Positions 42,469-52,822 are shown, counted from the first letter of the stretch. The stretch: DNA of 64,000 bases from Henricia sp. BOLD:AAB3569 (GCA_037783545.1 JBBELK010000062.1:2294001-2358000), one strand, 5' to 3'. Numbers and translations are program-made. The notes: generated from the sequence alone by a model not told the origin.

Positions 42469-42879
42469 CCCGCCCACCCCATTTTCCCACTTCAATCAGA
42501 ATTCGGACCTGGGGAGTGCACCCCTGTCGAGTGCCCTGGATGCACCCACGTTTCCTCCAATGGCTGGGGGTTTTTCGTGGCCACCGAGCGCCAGCACACA
42601 TTGCTGGTCCGACACTCGACCCGAATTCAGTTTCAGTTCCGAGACACTTTATTGTCGAGACCTAGATACTGTGAATTTTTTTTTATTGTTTACAGCTCGC
42701 AATTCATACATCCAACTTGGTTCAGATGCTAGTTTGATAGCCTCTAAATCGATAGGCCTTTAACACGGCTTACACCAGACGTGTATAATTATTGTTTTCA
42801 ACCACATTTGAAGGACATTACATTTGTGCATATAATTTGATCCTAATCAAGCTGATTAGCGGAGTTTAAAATAAATCGA

Positions 42880-43014
42880 ACAGCAAGGTTCACACAACGA
42901 CCTAGCCACTGTTCACCATTGGAAACATTTGACCTGTTTTTGTCCTTTTCTTGTCTCACATGAGGTATAAATAGAAAAGAAATGAATTTTCTGACGGAAG
43001 TATGGAGGAAGAAA
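42880..43014 (+). repeat. Split direct repeat B2, copy 1
   Basis: Matches B1 over 135 bp; its last base abuts array sequence ggacattgtctgag at 43015. Confidence 0.9.
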
Positions 43015-43061
43015 GGACATTGTCTGAGACCTGTGGAATAAGTAACGATTTAAAAAAAGCC

Positions 43062-43143
43062 TGGCAGCGGTGGGATTCGAACCCACGCCATCGAAATGAC
43101 TGGTGCCTTAAACCAGCGCCTTAGACCGCTCGGCCACGCTACC
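43062..43143 (-). tRNA. tRNA-Leu(AAG), unit 43
   Basis: No change seen; first copy right of retroelement 1. Confidence 0.94.
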
Positions 43144-43343
43144 ACATCAGGCAACTCGTACATGTTGCCCTGGGGGTGGCCTGATGTTCCCATTTTAGTT
43201 TTAAGTAGTTAAAGACGAGGCTCGTCAATGTGCGTGCGAGGAACAAATTCGTGCCACGAAATTCACCGCCCCACATAAAAGCATGTACGGTGAACTCCAC
43301 TCCAATAGGACACCTTTGAGGCTTGATTTCATTCAAAATAACT

Positions 43344-43425
43344 TGGCAGCGGTGGGATTCGAACCCACGCCATCGAAATGACTGGTGCCTAAAACCAGCG
43401 CCTTAGACCGCTCGGCCACGCTACC
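43344..43425 (-). tRNA. tRNA-Leu(UAG), unit 43
   Basis: No change seen. Confidence 0.94.
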
Positions 43426-43554
43426 TTTCCGCAATGCTTGCGATAAAATGGCGAAACTCTGCTGTGCCATGGTACCACTTGCTTGTAAACAAAAAACAGC
43501 GAATGAAGGACATTGTCTGAGACCTGTGGAATAAGTAACGATTTAAAAAAAGCC

Positions 43555-43636
43555 TGGCAGCGGTGGGATTCGAACCCACGCCATCGAAATGACTGGTGCC
43601 TTAAACCAGCGCCTTAGACCGCTCGGCCACGCTACC
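43555..43636 (-). tRNA. tRNA-Leu(AAG), unit 44
   Basis: No change seen. Confidence 0.94.
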
Positions 43637-43836
43637 ACATCAGGCAACTCGTACATGTTGCCCTGGGGGTGGCCTGATGTTCCCATTTTAGTTTTAAGTA
43701 GTTAAAGACGAGGCTCGTCAATGTGCGTGCGAGGAACAAATTCGTGCCACGAAATTCACCGCCCCACATAAAAGCATGTACGGTGAACTCCACTCCAATA
43801 GGACACCTTTGAGGCTTGATTTCATTCAAAATAACT

Positions 43837-43918
43837 TGGCAGCGGTGGGATTCGAACCCACGCCATCGAAATGACTGGTGCCTAAAACCAGCGCCTTAGA
43901 CCGCTCGGCCACGCTACC
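43837..43918 (-). tRNA. tRNA-Leu(UAG), unit 44
   Basis: No change seen. Confidence 0.94.
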
Positions 43919-44047
43919 TTTCCGCAATGCTTGCGATAAAATGGCGAAACTCTGCTGTGCCATGGTACCACTTGCTTGTAAACAAAAAACAGCGAATGAA
44001 GGACATTGTCTGAGACCTGTGGAATAAGTAACGATTTAAAAAAAGCC

Positions 44048-44129
44048 TGGCAGCGGTGGGATTCGAACCCACGCCATCGAAATGACTGGTGCCTTAAACC
44101 AGCGCCTTAGACCGCTCGGCCACGCTACC
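44048..44129 (-). tRNA. tRNA-Leu(AAG), unit 45
   Basis: No change seen. Confidence 0.94.
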
Positions 44130-44329
44130 ACATCAGGCAACTCGTACATGTTGCCCTGGGGGTGGCCTGATGTTCCCATTTTAGTTTTAAGTAGTTAAAG
44201 ACGAGGCTCGTCAATGTGCGTGCGAGGAACAAATTCGTGCCACGAAATTCACCGCCCCACATAAAAGCATGTACGGTGAACTCCACTCCAATAGGACACC
44301 TTTGAGGCTTGATTTCATTCAAAATAACT

Positions 44330-44411
44330 TGGCAGCGGTGGGATTCGAACCCACGCCATCGAAATGACTGGTGCCTAAAACCAGCGCCTTAGACCGCTCG
44401 GCCACGCTACC
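44330..44411 (-). tRNA. tRNA-Leu(UAG), unit 45
   Basis: No change seen. Confidence 0.94.
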
Positions 44412-44540
44412 TTTCCGCAATGCTTGCGATAAAATGGCGAAACTCTGCTGTGCCATGGTACCACTTGCTTGTAAACAAAAAACAGCGAATGAAGGACATT
44501 GTCTGAGACCTGTGGAATAAGTAACGATTTAAAAAAAGCC

Positions 44541-44622
44541 TGGCAGCGGTGGGATTCGAACCCACGCCATCGAAATGACTGGTGCCTTAAACCAGCGCCT
44601 TAGACCGCTCGGCCACGCTACC
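44541..44622 (-). tRNA. tRNA-Leu(AAG), unit 46
   Basis: No change seen. Confidence 0.94.
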
Positions 44623-44822
44623 ACATCAGGCAACTCGTACATGTTGCCCTGGGGGTGGCCTGATGTTCCCATTTTAGTTTTAAGTAGTTAAAGACGAGGC
44701 TCGTCAATGTGCGTGCGAGGAACAAATTCGTGCCACGAAATTCACCGCCCCACATAAAAGCATGTACGGTGAACTCCACTCCAATAGGACACCTTTGAGG
44801 CTTGATTTCATTCAAAATAACT

Positions 44823-44904
44823 TGGCAGCGGTGGGATTCGAACCCACGCCATCGAAATGACTGGTGCCTAAAACCAGCGCCTTAGACCGCTCGGCCACGC
44901 TACC
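44823..44904 (-). tRNA. tRNA-Leu(UAG), unit 46
   Basis: No change seen. Confidence 0.94.
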
Positions 44905-45033
44905 TTTCCGCAATGCTTGCGATAAAATGGCGAAACTCTGCTGTGCCATGGTACCACTTGCTTGTAAACAAAAAACAGCGAATGAAGGACATTGTCTGAG
45001 ACCTGTGGAATAAGTAACGATTTAAAAAAAGCC

Positions 45034-45115
45034 TGGCAGCGGTGGGATTCGAACCCACGCCATCGAAATGACTGGTGCCTTAAACCAGCGCCTTAGACCG
45101 CTCGGCCACGCTACC
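45034..45115 (-). tRNA. tRNA-Leu(AAG), unit 47
   Basis: No change seen. Confidence 0.94.
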
Positions 45116-45315
45116 ACATCAGGCAACTCGTACATGTTGCCCTGGGGGTGGCCTGATGTTCCCATTTTAGTTTTAAGTAGTTAAAGACGAGGCTCGTCAA
45201 TGTGCGTGCGAGGAACAAATTCGTGCCACGAAATTCACCGCCCCACATAAAAGCATGTACGGTGAACTCCACTCCAATAGGACACCTTTGAGGCTTGATT
45301 TCATTCAAAATAACT

Positions 45316-45397
45316 TGGCAGCGGTGGGATTCGAACCCACGCCATCGAAATGACTGGTGCCTAAAACCAGCGCCTTAGACCGCTCGGCCACGCTACC
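45316..45397 (-). tRNA. tRNA-Leu(UAG), unit 47
   Basis: No change seen. Confidence 0.94.
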
Positions 45398-45526
45398 TTT
45401 CCGCAATGCTTGCGATAAAATGGCGAAACTCTGCTGTGCCATGGTACCACTTGCTTGTAAACAAAAAACAGCGAATGAAGGACATTGTCTGAGACCTGTG
45501 GAATAAGTAACGATTTAAAAAAAGCC

Positions 45527-45608
45527 TGGCAGCGGTGGGATTCGAACCCACGCCATCGAAATGACTGGTGCCTTAAACCAGCGCCTTAGACCGCTCGGCC
45601 ACGCTACC
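45527..45608 (-). tRNA. tRNA-Leu(AAG), unit 48
   Basis: No change seen. Confidence 0.94.
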
Positions 45609-45808
45609 ACATCAGGCAACTCGTACATGTTGCCCTGGGGGTGGCCTGATGTTCCCATTTTAGTTTTAAGTAGTTAAAGACGAGGCTCGTCAATGTGCGT
45701 GCGAGGAACAAATTCGTGCCACGAAATTCACCGCCCCACATAAAAGCATGTACGGTGAACTCCACTCCAATAGGACACCTTTGAGGCTTGATTTCATTCA
45801 AAATAACT

Positions 45809-45890
45809 TGGCAGCGGTGGGATTCGAACCCACGCCATCGAAATGACTGGTGCCTAAAACCAGCGCCTTAGACCGCTCGGCCACGCTACC
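45809..45890 (-). tRNA. tRNA-Leu(UAG), unit 48
   Basis: No change seen. Confidence 0.94.
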
Positions 45891-46019
45891 TTTCCGCAAT
45901 GCTTGCGATAAAATGGCGAAACTCTGCTGTGCCATGGTACCACTTGCTTGTAAACAAAAAACAGCGAATGAAGGACATTGTCTGAGACCTGTGGAATAAG
46001 TAACGATTTAAAAAAAGCC

Positions 46020-46101
46020 TGGCAGCGGTGGGATTCGAACCCACGCCATCGAAATGACTGGTGCCTAAAACCAGCGCCTTAGACCGCTCGGCCACGCTAC
46101 C
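46020..46101 (-). tRNA. Chimeric tRNA-Leu(UAG), 211-bp mini-unit
   Basis: The anticodon and 5' flank are UAG-type but the 3' trailer (gcc preceded by T7) is AAG-type. Crossing over inside the 82-bp gene body between an AAG and a UAG gene, deleting 282 bp, explains it. Predicted functional and better terminated than ordinary UAG copies. Confidence 0.92.
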
Positions 46102-46229
46102 TTTCCGCAATGCTTGCGATAAAATGGCGAAACTCTGCTGTGCCATGGTACCACTTGCTTGTAAACAAAAAACAGCGAATGAAGGACATTGTCTGAGACC
46201 TGTGGAATAAGTAACGATTTAAAAAAGCC

Positions 46230-46311
46230 TGGCAGCGGTGGGATTCGAACCCACGCCATCGAAATGACTGGTGCCTTAAACCAGCGCCTTAGACCGCTCG
46301 GCCACGCTACC
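46230..46311 (-). tRNA. tRNA-Leu(AAG), T6 trailer, unit 49
   Basis: Gene body unchanged; trailer shortened to T6. Confidence 0.93.
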
Positions 46312-46511
46312 ACATCAGGCAACTCGTACATGTTGCCCTGGGGGTGGCCTGATGTTCCCATTTTAGTTTTAAGTAGTTAAAGACGAGGCTCGTCAATGTG
46401 CGTGCGAGGAACAAATTCGTGCCACGAAATTCACCGCCCCACATAAAAGCATGTACGGTGAACTCCACTCCAATAGGACACCTTTGAGGCTTGATTTCAT
46501 TCAAAATAACT

Positions 46512-46593
46512 TGGCAGCGGTGGGATTCGAACCCACGCCATCGAAATGACTGGTGCCTAAAACCAGCGCCTTAGACCGCTCGGCCACGCTACC
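46512..46593 (-). tRNA. tRNA-Leu(UAG), unit 49
   Basis: No change seen. Confidence 0.94.
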
Positions 46594-46722
46594 TTTCCGC
46601 AATGCTTGCGATAAAATGGCGAAACTCTGCTGTGCCATGGTACCACTTGCTTGTAAACAAAAAACAGCGAATGAAGGACATTGTCTGAGACCTGTGGAAT
46701 AAGTAACGATTTAAAAAAAGCC

Positions 46723-46804
46723 TGGCAGCGGTGGGATTCGAACCCACGCCATCGAAATGACTGGTGCCTTAAACCAGCGCCTTAGACCGCTCGGCCACGC
46801 TACC
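46723..46804 (-). tRNA. tRNA-Leu(AAG), unit 50
   Basis: No change seen. Confidence 0.94.
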
Positions 46805-47004
46805 ACATCAGGCAACTCGTACATGTTGCCCTGGGGGTGGCCTGATGTTCCCATTTTAGTTTTAAGTAGTTAAAGACGAGGCTCGTCAATGTGCGTGCGA
46901 GGAACAAATTCGTGCCACGAAATTCACCGCCCCACATAAAAGCATGTACGGTGAACTCCACTCCAATAGGACACCTTTGAGGCTTGATTTCATTCAAAAT
47001 AACT

Positions 47005-47086
47005 TGGCAGCGGTGGGATTCGAACCCACGCCATCGAAATGACTGGTGCCTAAAACCAGCGCCTTAGACCGCTCGGCCACGCTACC
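47005..47086 (-). tRNA. tRNA-Leu(UAG), unit 50
   Basis: No change seen. Confidence 0.94.
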
Positions 47087-47214
47087 TTTCCGCAATGCTT
47101 GCGATAAAATGGCGAAACTCTGCTGTGCCATGGTACCACTTGCTTGTAAACAAAAAACAGCGAATGAAGGACATTGTCTGAGACCTGTGGAATAAGTAAC
47201 GATTTAAAAAAGCC

Positions 47215-47296
47215 TGGCAGCGGTGGGATTCGAACCCACGCCATCGAAATGACTGGTGCCTAAAACCAGCGCCTTAGACCGCTCGGCCACGCTACC
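47215..47296 (-). tRNA. Chimeric tRNA-Leu(UAG), second mini-unit
   Basis: Same architecture as the copy at 46020: UAG anticodon with an AAG-type 3' trailer (here T6) and UAG-type 5' flank. Confidence 0.92.
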
Positions 47297-47425
47297 TTTC
47301 CGCAATGCTTGCGATAAAATGGCGAAACTCTGCTGTGCCATGGTACCACTTGCTTGTAAACAAAAAACAGCGAATGAAGGACATTGTCTGAGACCTGTGG
47401 AATAAGTAACGATTTAAAAAAAGCC

Positions 47426-47507
47426 TGGCAGCGGTGGGATTCGAACCCACGCCATCGAAATGACTGGTGCCTTAAACCAGCGCCTTAGACCGCTCGGCCA
47501 CGCTACC
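47426..47507 (-). tRNA. tRNA-Leu(AAG), unit 51
   Basis: No change seen. Confidence 0.94.
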
Positions 47508-47707
47508 ACATCAGGCAACTCGTACATGTTGCCCTGGGGGTGGCCTGATGTTCCCATTTTAGTTTTAAGTAGTTAAAGACGAGGCTCGTCAATGTGCGTG
47601 CGAGGAACAAATTCGTGCCACGAAATTCACCGCCCCACATAAAAGCATGTACGGTGAACTCCACTCCAATAGGACACCTTTGAGGCTTGATTTCATTCAA
47701 AATAACT

Positions 47708-47789
47708 TGGCAGCGGTGGGATTCGAACCCACGCCATCGAAATGACTGGTGCCTAAAACCAGCGCCTTAGACCGCTCGGCCACGCTACC
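47708..47789 (-). tRNA. tRNA-Leu(UAG), unit 51
   Basis: No change seen. Confidence 0.94.
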
Positions 47790-47918
47790 TTTCCGCAATG
47801 CTTGCGATAAAATGGCGAAACTCTGCTGTGCCATGGTACCACTTGCTTGTAAACAAAAAACAGCGAATGAAGGACATTGTCTGAGACCTGTGGAATAAGT
47901 AACGATTTAAAAAAAGCC

Positions 47919-48000
47919 TGGCAGCGGTGGGATTCGAACCCACGCCATCGAAATGACTGGTGCCTTAAACCAGCGCCTTAGACCGCTCGGCCACGCTACC
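47919..48000 (-). tRNA. tRNA-Leu(AAG), unit 52
   Basis: No change seen. Confidence 0.94.
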
Positions 48001-48200
48001 ACATCAGGCAACTCGTACATGTTGCCCTGGGGGTGGCCTGATGTTCCCATTTTAGTTTTAAGTAGTTAAAGACGAGGCTCGTCAATGTGCGTGCGAGGAA
48101 CAAATTCGTGCCACGAAATTCACCGCCCCACATAAAAGCATGTACGGTGAACTCCACTCCAATAGGACACCTTTGAGGCTTGATTTCATTCAAAATAACT

Positions 48201-48282
48201 TGGCAGCGGTGGGATTCGAACCCACGCCATCGAAATGACTGGTGCCTAAAACCAGCGCCTTAGACCGCTCGGCCACGCTACC
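48201..48282 (-). tRNA. tRNA-Leu(UAG), unit 52, beside retroelement copy 2
   Basis: Gene body unchanged; its 5' flank is cut at the same offset as in unit 42. Confidence 0.94.
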
Positions 48283-48364
48283 TTTCCGCAATGCTTGCGA
48301 TAAAATGGCGAAACTCTGCTGTGCCATGGTACCACTTGCTTGTAAACAAAAAACAGCGAATGAA

Positions 48365-48508
48365 GTGGAATTTCTTTTCGTTTTAGAACGACAGGTGCCA
48401 GTGTATACACACTGAACACAATAGAATTACATAACAACTGGCTATATAAACGCCACGTTTGCTTCAGTAGCTCACTCTCGGTCAACCGTGTCAACTTTGC
48501 AGTACAAT
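48365..48508 (+). repeat. Split direct repeat A1, copy 2
   Basis: Starts gtggaatttcttttcgtttt directly after array gaatgaa; repeated at 49753-49896. Confidence 0.9.
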
Positions 48509-48912
48509 GATTCTACACACGTCTTCACGCACCGCATCGAACATTTCCCTCGAACCGGGCGTCGGCGGTTTGGAGTCCGGTACCAGCAGTGATCAGATAC
48601 TGAACGCTACCCAGGCCCTTTCTAAGTCATTAGACTTCAAGGTCGAATCGGCTTGCAAGAAGCAACGCTTATAGACGTTCCGACGTTCAAACGCGACGGC
48701 ATCAACAGCAGCACAAGCACTGCGAGAAGCTTCTTTCGCTTGTCGAGTCGGCCATTCAGAACATTGACAGCCTTGACATCGACTCGGCCAAGACCGACTG
48801 GAACGCCGCCGTGAAGTCCATCAAGGAACGTCAAAAGCTCATACGACTTGCTGACCGTTCTGATCTCGGCTGGGGAGTTGTGAAAGAGTACATCGCAGAA
48901 ACGTCTAATTGA
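48507..48912 (+). pseudogene. Degenerate gag-like remnant, copy 2
   Basis: The first frame is open for 55 codons (48507-48674), without the extra G of copy 1, then stops at tag. The RLADRSDLGW block (48844-48873) lies in a different frame ending at tga 48910-48912. Only a remnant is left. Confidence 0.55.
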
Positions 48913-48928
48913 GGCGGCATAGACATTT

Positions 48929-49228
48929 GCGTCCACCCAGTCGTATGGTACTGAGTTTATAACACATTTTATTCGATCGTTTGGTATCGAATTCGATTTG
49001 AGGGACAGCGGATTTTTTGTCCGTCCAATATTTGGCATCGAGCACATCGTTCAAAGTTTAATCTCACAACGCTTAATTGCGTCCACCCAGTCGTATGGTA
49101 CTGAGTTTATAACACATTTTATTCGATCGTTTGGTATCGAATTCGATTTGAGGGACAGCGGATTTTTTGTCCGTCCAATATTTGGCATCGAGCACATCGT
49201 TCAAAGTTTAATCTCACAACGCTTAATT
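48929..49228 (+). repeat. 150-bp tandem duplication inside retroelement copy 2
   Basis: gtccacccag at 48931 and 49081; equivalent to 41499-41798 in copy 1, so the duplication predates the split of the two copies. Confidence 0.9.
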
Positions 49229-49617
49229 GTTGATCTTTCCACACCGGAACTGGCAATCGTAATTTGTTATTTAATACATTTTTACTTTTGTTGTTTTTTC
49301 CGCGTTCCGCGCGCACCGAAGGCCAATAAACGTCTATTTGAGGCGGCATAGACATTTGCGTATACCCAGTCGTATGGCACTGAGTTTTTAACACATTTTA
49401 TTCGATCGTTTGGTATCGAATTCGATTTGAGGGACAGCGGATTTTTTGTCCGTCCAATATTTAGCATCGAGCACATCGTTCAAAGTTTAATCTCACAATG
49501 CTTAATTGTTGATCTTTCCACACCGAACTGGCAATCGTAATTTGTTATTTAATACCTTTTTACCTTTGTTGTTTTTTTGTTTCCCTTTGCCCTTTCTTTT
49601 GCGACTTTCTATAGACT

Positions 49618-49752
49618 ACAGCAAGGTTCACACAACGACCTAGCCACTGTTCACCATTGGAAACATTTGACCTGTTTTTGTCCTTTTCTTGTCTCACATG
49701 AGGTATAAATAGAAAAGAAATGAATTTTCTGACGGAAGTATGGAGGAAGAAA
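49618..49752 (+). repeat. Split direct repeat B1, copy 2
   Basis: 135 bp, equivalent to 42190-42324; abuts A2 without a gap. Confidence 0.9.
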
Positions 49753-49896
49753 GTGGAATTTCTTTTCGTTTTAGAACGACAGGTGCCAGTGTATACACAC
49801 TGAACACAATAGAATTACATAACAACTGGCTATATAAACGCCACGTTTGCTTCAGTAGCTCACTCTCGGTCAACCGTGTCAACTTTGCAGTACAAT
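49753..49896 (+). repeat. Split direct repeat A2, copy 2
   Basis: 144 bp, equivalent to 42325-42468. Confidence 0.9.
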
Positions 49897-50309
49897 CCCG
49901 CCCACCCCATTTTCCCACTTCAATCAGAATTCGGACCTGGGGAGTGCACCCCTGTCGAGTGCCCTGGATGCACCCACGTTTCCTCCAATGGCTGGGGGTT
50001 TTTCGTGGCCACCGAGCGCCAGCACACATTGCTGGTCCGACACTCGACCCGAATTCAGTTTCAGTTCCGAGACACTTTATTGTCGAGACCTAGATACTGT
50101 GAATTTTTTTTTTTATTGTTTACAGCTCGCAATTCATACATCCAACTTGGTTCAGATGCTAGTTTGATAGCCTCTAAATCGATAGGCCTTTAACACGGCT
50201 TACACCAGACGTGTATAATTATTGTTTTCAACCACATTTGAAGGACATTACATTTGTGCATATAATTTGATCCTAATCAAGCTGATTAGCGGAGTTTAAA
50301 ATAAATCGA

Positions 50310-50445
50310 ACAGCAAGGTTCACACAACGACCTAGCCACTGTTCACCATTGGAAACATTTTGACCTGTTTTTGTCCTTTTCTTGTCTCACATGAGGTATA
50401 AATAGAAAAGAAATGAATTTTCTGACGGAAGTATGGAGGAAGAAA
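50310..50445 (+). repeat. Split direct repeat B2, copy 2
   Basis: One base longer than B1 owing to an extra T; abuts array ggacattgtctgag at 50446. Confidence 0.9.
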
Positions 50446-50492
50446 GGACATTGTCTGAGACCTGTGGAATAAGTAACGATTTAAAAAAAGCC

Positions 50493-50575
50493 TGGCAGCG
50501 GTGGGGATTCGAACCCACGCCATCGAAATGACTGGTGCCTTAAACCAGCGCCTTAGACCGCTCGGCCACGCTACC
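50493..50575 (-). tRNA. tRNA-Leu(AAG), 1-bp insertion, unit 53
   Basis: An extra G on the plus strand (gtggggattcg) lengthens the 3' strand of the T-stem; 83 nt. Confidence 0.82.
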
Positions 50576-50775
50576 ACATCAGGCAACTCGTACATGTTGC
50601 CCTGGGGGTGGCCTGATGTTCCCATTTTAGTTTTAAGTAGTTAAAGACGAGGCTCGTCAATGTGCGTGCGAGGAACAAATTCGTGCCACGAAATTCACCG
50701 CCCCACATAAAAGCATGTACGGTGAACTCCACTCCAATAGGACACCTTTGAGGCTTGATTTCATTCAAAATAACT

Positions 50776-50857
50776 TGGCAGCGGTGGGATTCGAACCCAC
50801 GCCATCGAAATGACTGGTGCCTAAAACCAGCGCCTTAGACCGCTCGGCCACGCTACC
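50776..50857 (-). tRNA. tRNA-Leu(UAG), unit 53
   Basis: Gene body unchanged; its 5' spacer lacks about 7 bp (gtgcccacttg for gtgccatggtaccacttg, near 50898). Confidence 0.93.
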
Positions 50858-50979
50858 TTTCCGCAATGCTTGCGATAAAATGGCGAAACTCTGCTGTGCC
50901 CACTTGCTTGTAAACAAAAAACAGCGAATGAAGGACATTGTCTGAGACCTGTGGAATAAGTAACGATTTAAAAAAAGCC

Positions 50980-51061
50980 TGGCAGCGGTGGGATTCGAAC
51001 CCACGCCATCGAAATGACTGGTGCCTTAAACCAGCGCCTTAGACCGCTCGGCCACGCTACC
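50980..51061 (-). tRNA. tRNA-Leu(AAG), unit 54
   Basis: No change seen. Confidence 0.94.
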
Positions 51062-51261
51062 ACATCAGGCAACTCGTACATGTTGCCCTGGGGGTGGCCT
51101 GATGTTCCCATTTTAGTTTTAAGTAGTTAAAGACGAGGCTCGTCAATGTGCGTGCGAGGAACAAATTCGTGCCACGAAATTCACCGCCCCACATAAAAGC
51201 ATGTACGGTGAACTCCACTCCAATAGGACACCTTTGAGGCTTGATTTCATTCAAAATAACT

Positions 51262-51343
51262 TGGCAGCGGTGGGATTCGAACCCACGCCATCGAAATGAC
51301 TGGTGCCTAAAACCAGCGCCTTAGACCGCTCGGCCACGCTACC
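51262..51343 (-). tRNA. tRNA-Leu(UAG), unit 54
   Basis: No change seen. Confidence 0.94.
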
Positions 51344-51472
51344 TTTCCGCAATGCTTGCGATAAAATGGCGAAACTCTGCTGTGCCATGGTACCACTTGC
51401 TTGTAAACAAAAAACAGCGAATGAAGGACATTGTCTGAGACCTGTGGAATAAGTAACGATTTAAAAAAAGCC

Positions 51473-51554
51473 TGGCAGCGGTGGGATTCGAACCCACGCC
51501 ATCGAAATGACTGGTGCCTTAAACCAGCGCCTTAGACCGCTCGGCCACGCTACC
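51473..51554 (-). tRNA. tRNA-Leu(AAG), unit 55
   Basis: No change seen. Confidence 0.94.
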
Positions 51555-51754
51555 ACATCAGGCAACTCGTACATGTTGCCCTGGGGGTGGCCTGATGTTC
51601 CCATTTTAGTTTTAAGTAGTTAAAGACGAGGCTCGTCAATGTGCGTGCGAGGAACAAATTCGTGCCACGAAATTCACCGCCCCACATAAAAGCATGTACG
51701 GTGAACTCCACTCCAATAGGACACCTTTGAGGCTTGATTTCATTCAAAATAACT

Positions 51755-51836
51755 TGGCAGCGGTGGGATTCGAACCCACGCCATCGAAATGACTGGTGCC
51801 TAAAACCAGCGCCTTAGACCGCTCGGCCACGCTACC
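51755..51836 (-). tRNA. tRNA-Leu(UAG), unit 55
   Basis: No change seen. Confidence 0.94.
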
Positions 51837-51965
51837 TTTCCGCAATGCTTGCGATAAAATGGCGAAACTCTGCTGTGCCATGGTACCACTTGCTTGTAAA
51901 CAAAAAACAGCGAATGAAGGACATTGTCTGAGACCTGTGGAATAAGTAACGATTTAAAAAAAGCC

Positions 51966-52047
51966 TGGCAGCGGTGGGATTCGAACCCACGCCATCGAAA
52001 TGACTGGTGCCTTAAACCAGCGCCTTAGACCGCTCGGCCACGCTACC
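51966..52047 (-). tRNA. tRNA-Leu(AAG), unit 56
   Basis: No change seen. Confidence 0.94.
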
Positions 52048-52247
52048 ACATCAGGCAACTCGTACATGTTGCCCTGGGGGTGGCCTGATGTTCCCATTTT
52101 AGTTTTAAGTAGTTAAAGACGAGGCTCGTCAATGTGCGTGCGAGGAACAAATTCGTGCCACGAAATTCACCGCCCCACATAAAAGCATGTACGGTGAACT
52201 CCACTCCAATAGGACACCTTTGAGGCTTGATTTCATTCAAAATAACT

Positions 52248-52329
52248 TGGCAGCGGTGGGATTCGAACCCACGCCATCGAAATGACTGGTGCCTAAAACC
52301 AGCGCCTTAGACCGCTCGGCCACGCTACC
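52248..52329 (-). tRNA. tRNA-Leu(UAG), unit 56
   Basis: No change seen. Confidence 0.94.
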
Positions 52330-52458
52330 TTTCCGCAATGCTTGCGATAAAATGGCGAAACTCTGCTGTGCCATGGTACCACTTGCTTGTAAACAAAAAA
52401 CAGCGAATGAAGGACATTGTCTGAGACCTGTGGAATAAGTAACGATTTAAAAAAAGCC

Positions 52459-52540
52459 TGGCAGCGGTGGGATTCGAACCCACGCCATCGAAATGACTGG
52501 TGCCTTAAACCAGCGCCTTAGACCGCTCGGCCACGCTACC
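52459..52540 (-). tRNA. tRNA-Leu(AAG), unit 57
   Basis: No change seen. Confidence 0.94.
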
Positions 52541-52740
52541 ACATCAGGCAACTCGTACATGTTGCCCTGGGGGTGGCCTGATGTTCCCATTTTAGTTTTA
52601 AGTAGTTAAAGACGAGGCTCGTCAATGTGCGTGCGAGGAACAAATTCGTGCCACGAAATTCACCGCCCCACATAAAAGCATGTACGGTGAACTCCACTCC
52701 AATAGGACACCTTTGAGGCTTGATTTCATTCAAAATAACT

Positions 52741-52822
52741 TGGCAGCGGTGGGATTCGAACCCACGCCATCGAAATGACTGGTGCCTAAAACCAGCGCCT
52801 TAGACCGCTCGGCCACGCTACC
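52741..52822 (-). tRNA. tRNA-Leu(UAG), unit 57
   Basis: No change seen. Confidence 0.94.

Larger units (their letters stand above)
40934..43014 (+). mobile_element. Ngaro/PAT-like tyrosine-recombinase retroelement, deleted, copy 1
   Basis: A 2081-bp insertion between gaatgaa and ggacattg of the array spacer, with no target duplication and no loss of array sequence. Its ends form split direct repeats: A1 40934-41077, internal region, B1 42190-42324, A2 42325-42468, a 411-bp segment, B2 42880-43014. B1 and A2 abut, so A1 and B2 are each half of a B-A unit. This A1-internal-B1-A2-B2 order is the signature of Ngaro and PAT elements, which integrate by tyrosine recombinase and make no target duplication. 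No reverse transcriptase, RNase H or recombinase reading frame is present, only a broken gag-like stretch, so the copy is non-autonomous. A repeats carry a ctatataaac TATA-like word (41011), B repeats aggtataaatag (42274). An ordinary LTR element is unlikely because the ends do not match each other. Confidence 0.8.
48365..50445 (+). mobile_element. Ngaro/PAT-like retroelement, deleted, copy 2
   Basis: Same length (2081 bp), same structure and same insertion point in the array unit as copy 1. I notice only about half a dozen differences: one G fewer near 48571, a C for A near 49454, one G fewer near 49526, one C fewer near 49585, a longer T run near 50105 and an extra T near 50361. Parts: A1 48365-48508, B1 49618-49752, A2 49753-49896, B2 50310-50445. 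Most simply a copy made by duplication of the array segment carrying copy 1; an independent site-specific insertion cannot be excluded. Confidence 0.8.

Noticed and set aside
40934-43014. Ordinary LTR retrotransposon
   Set aside because: The two ends (A1 and B2) are not direct repeats of each other, no target duplication flanks the insertion, and the B-A unit is found only internally.
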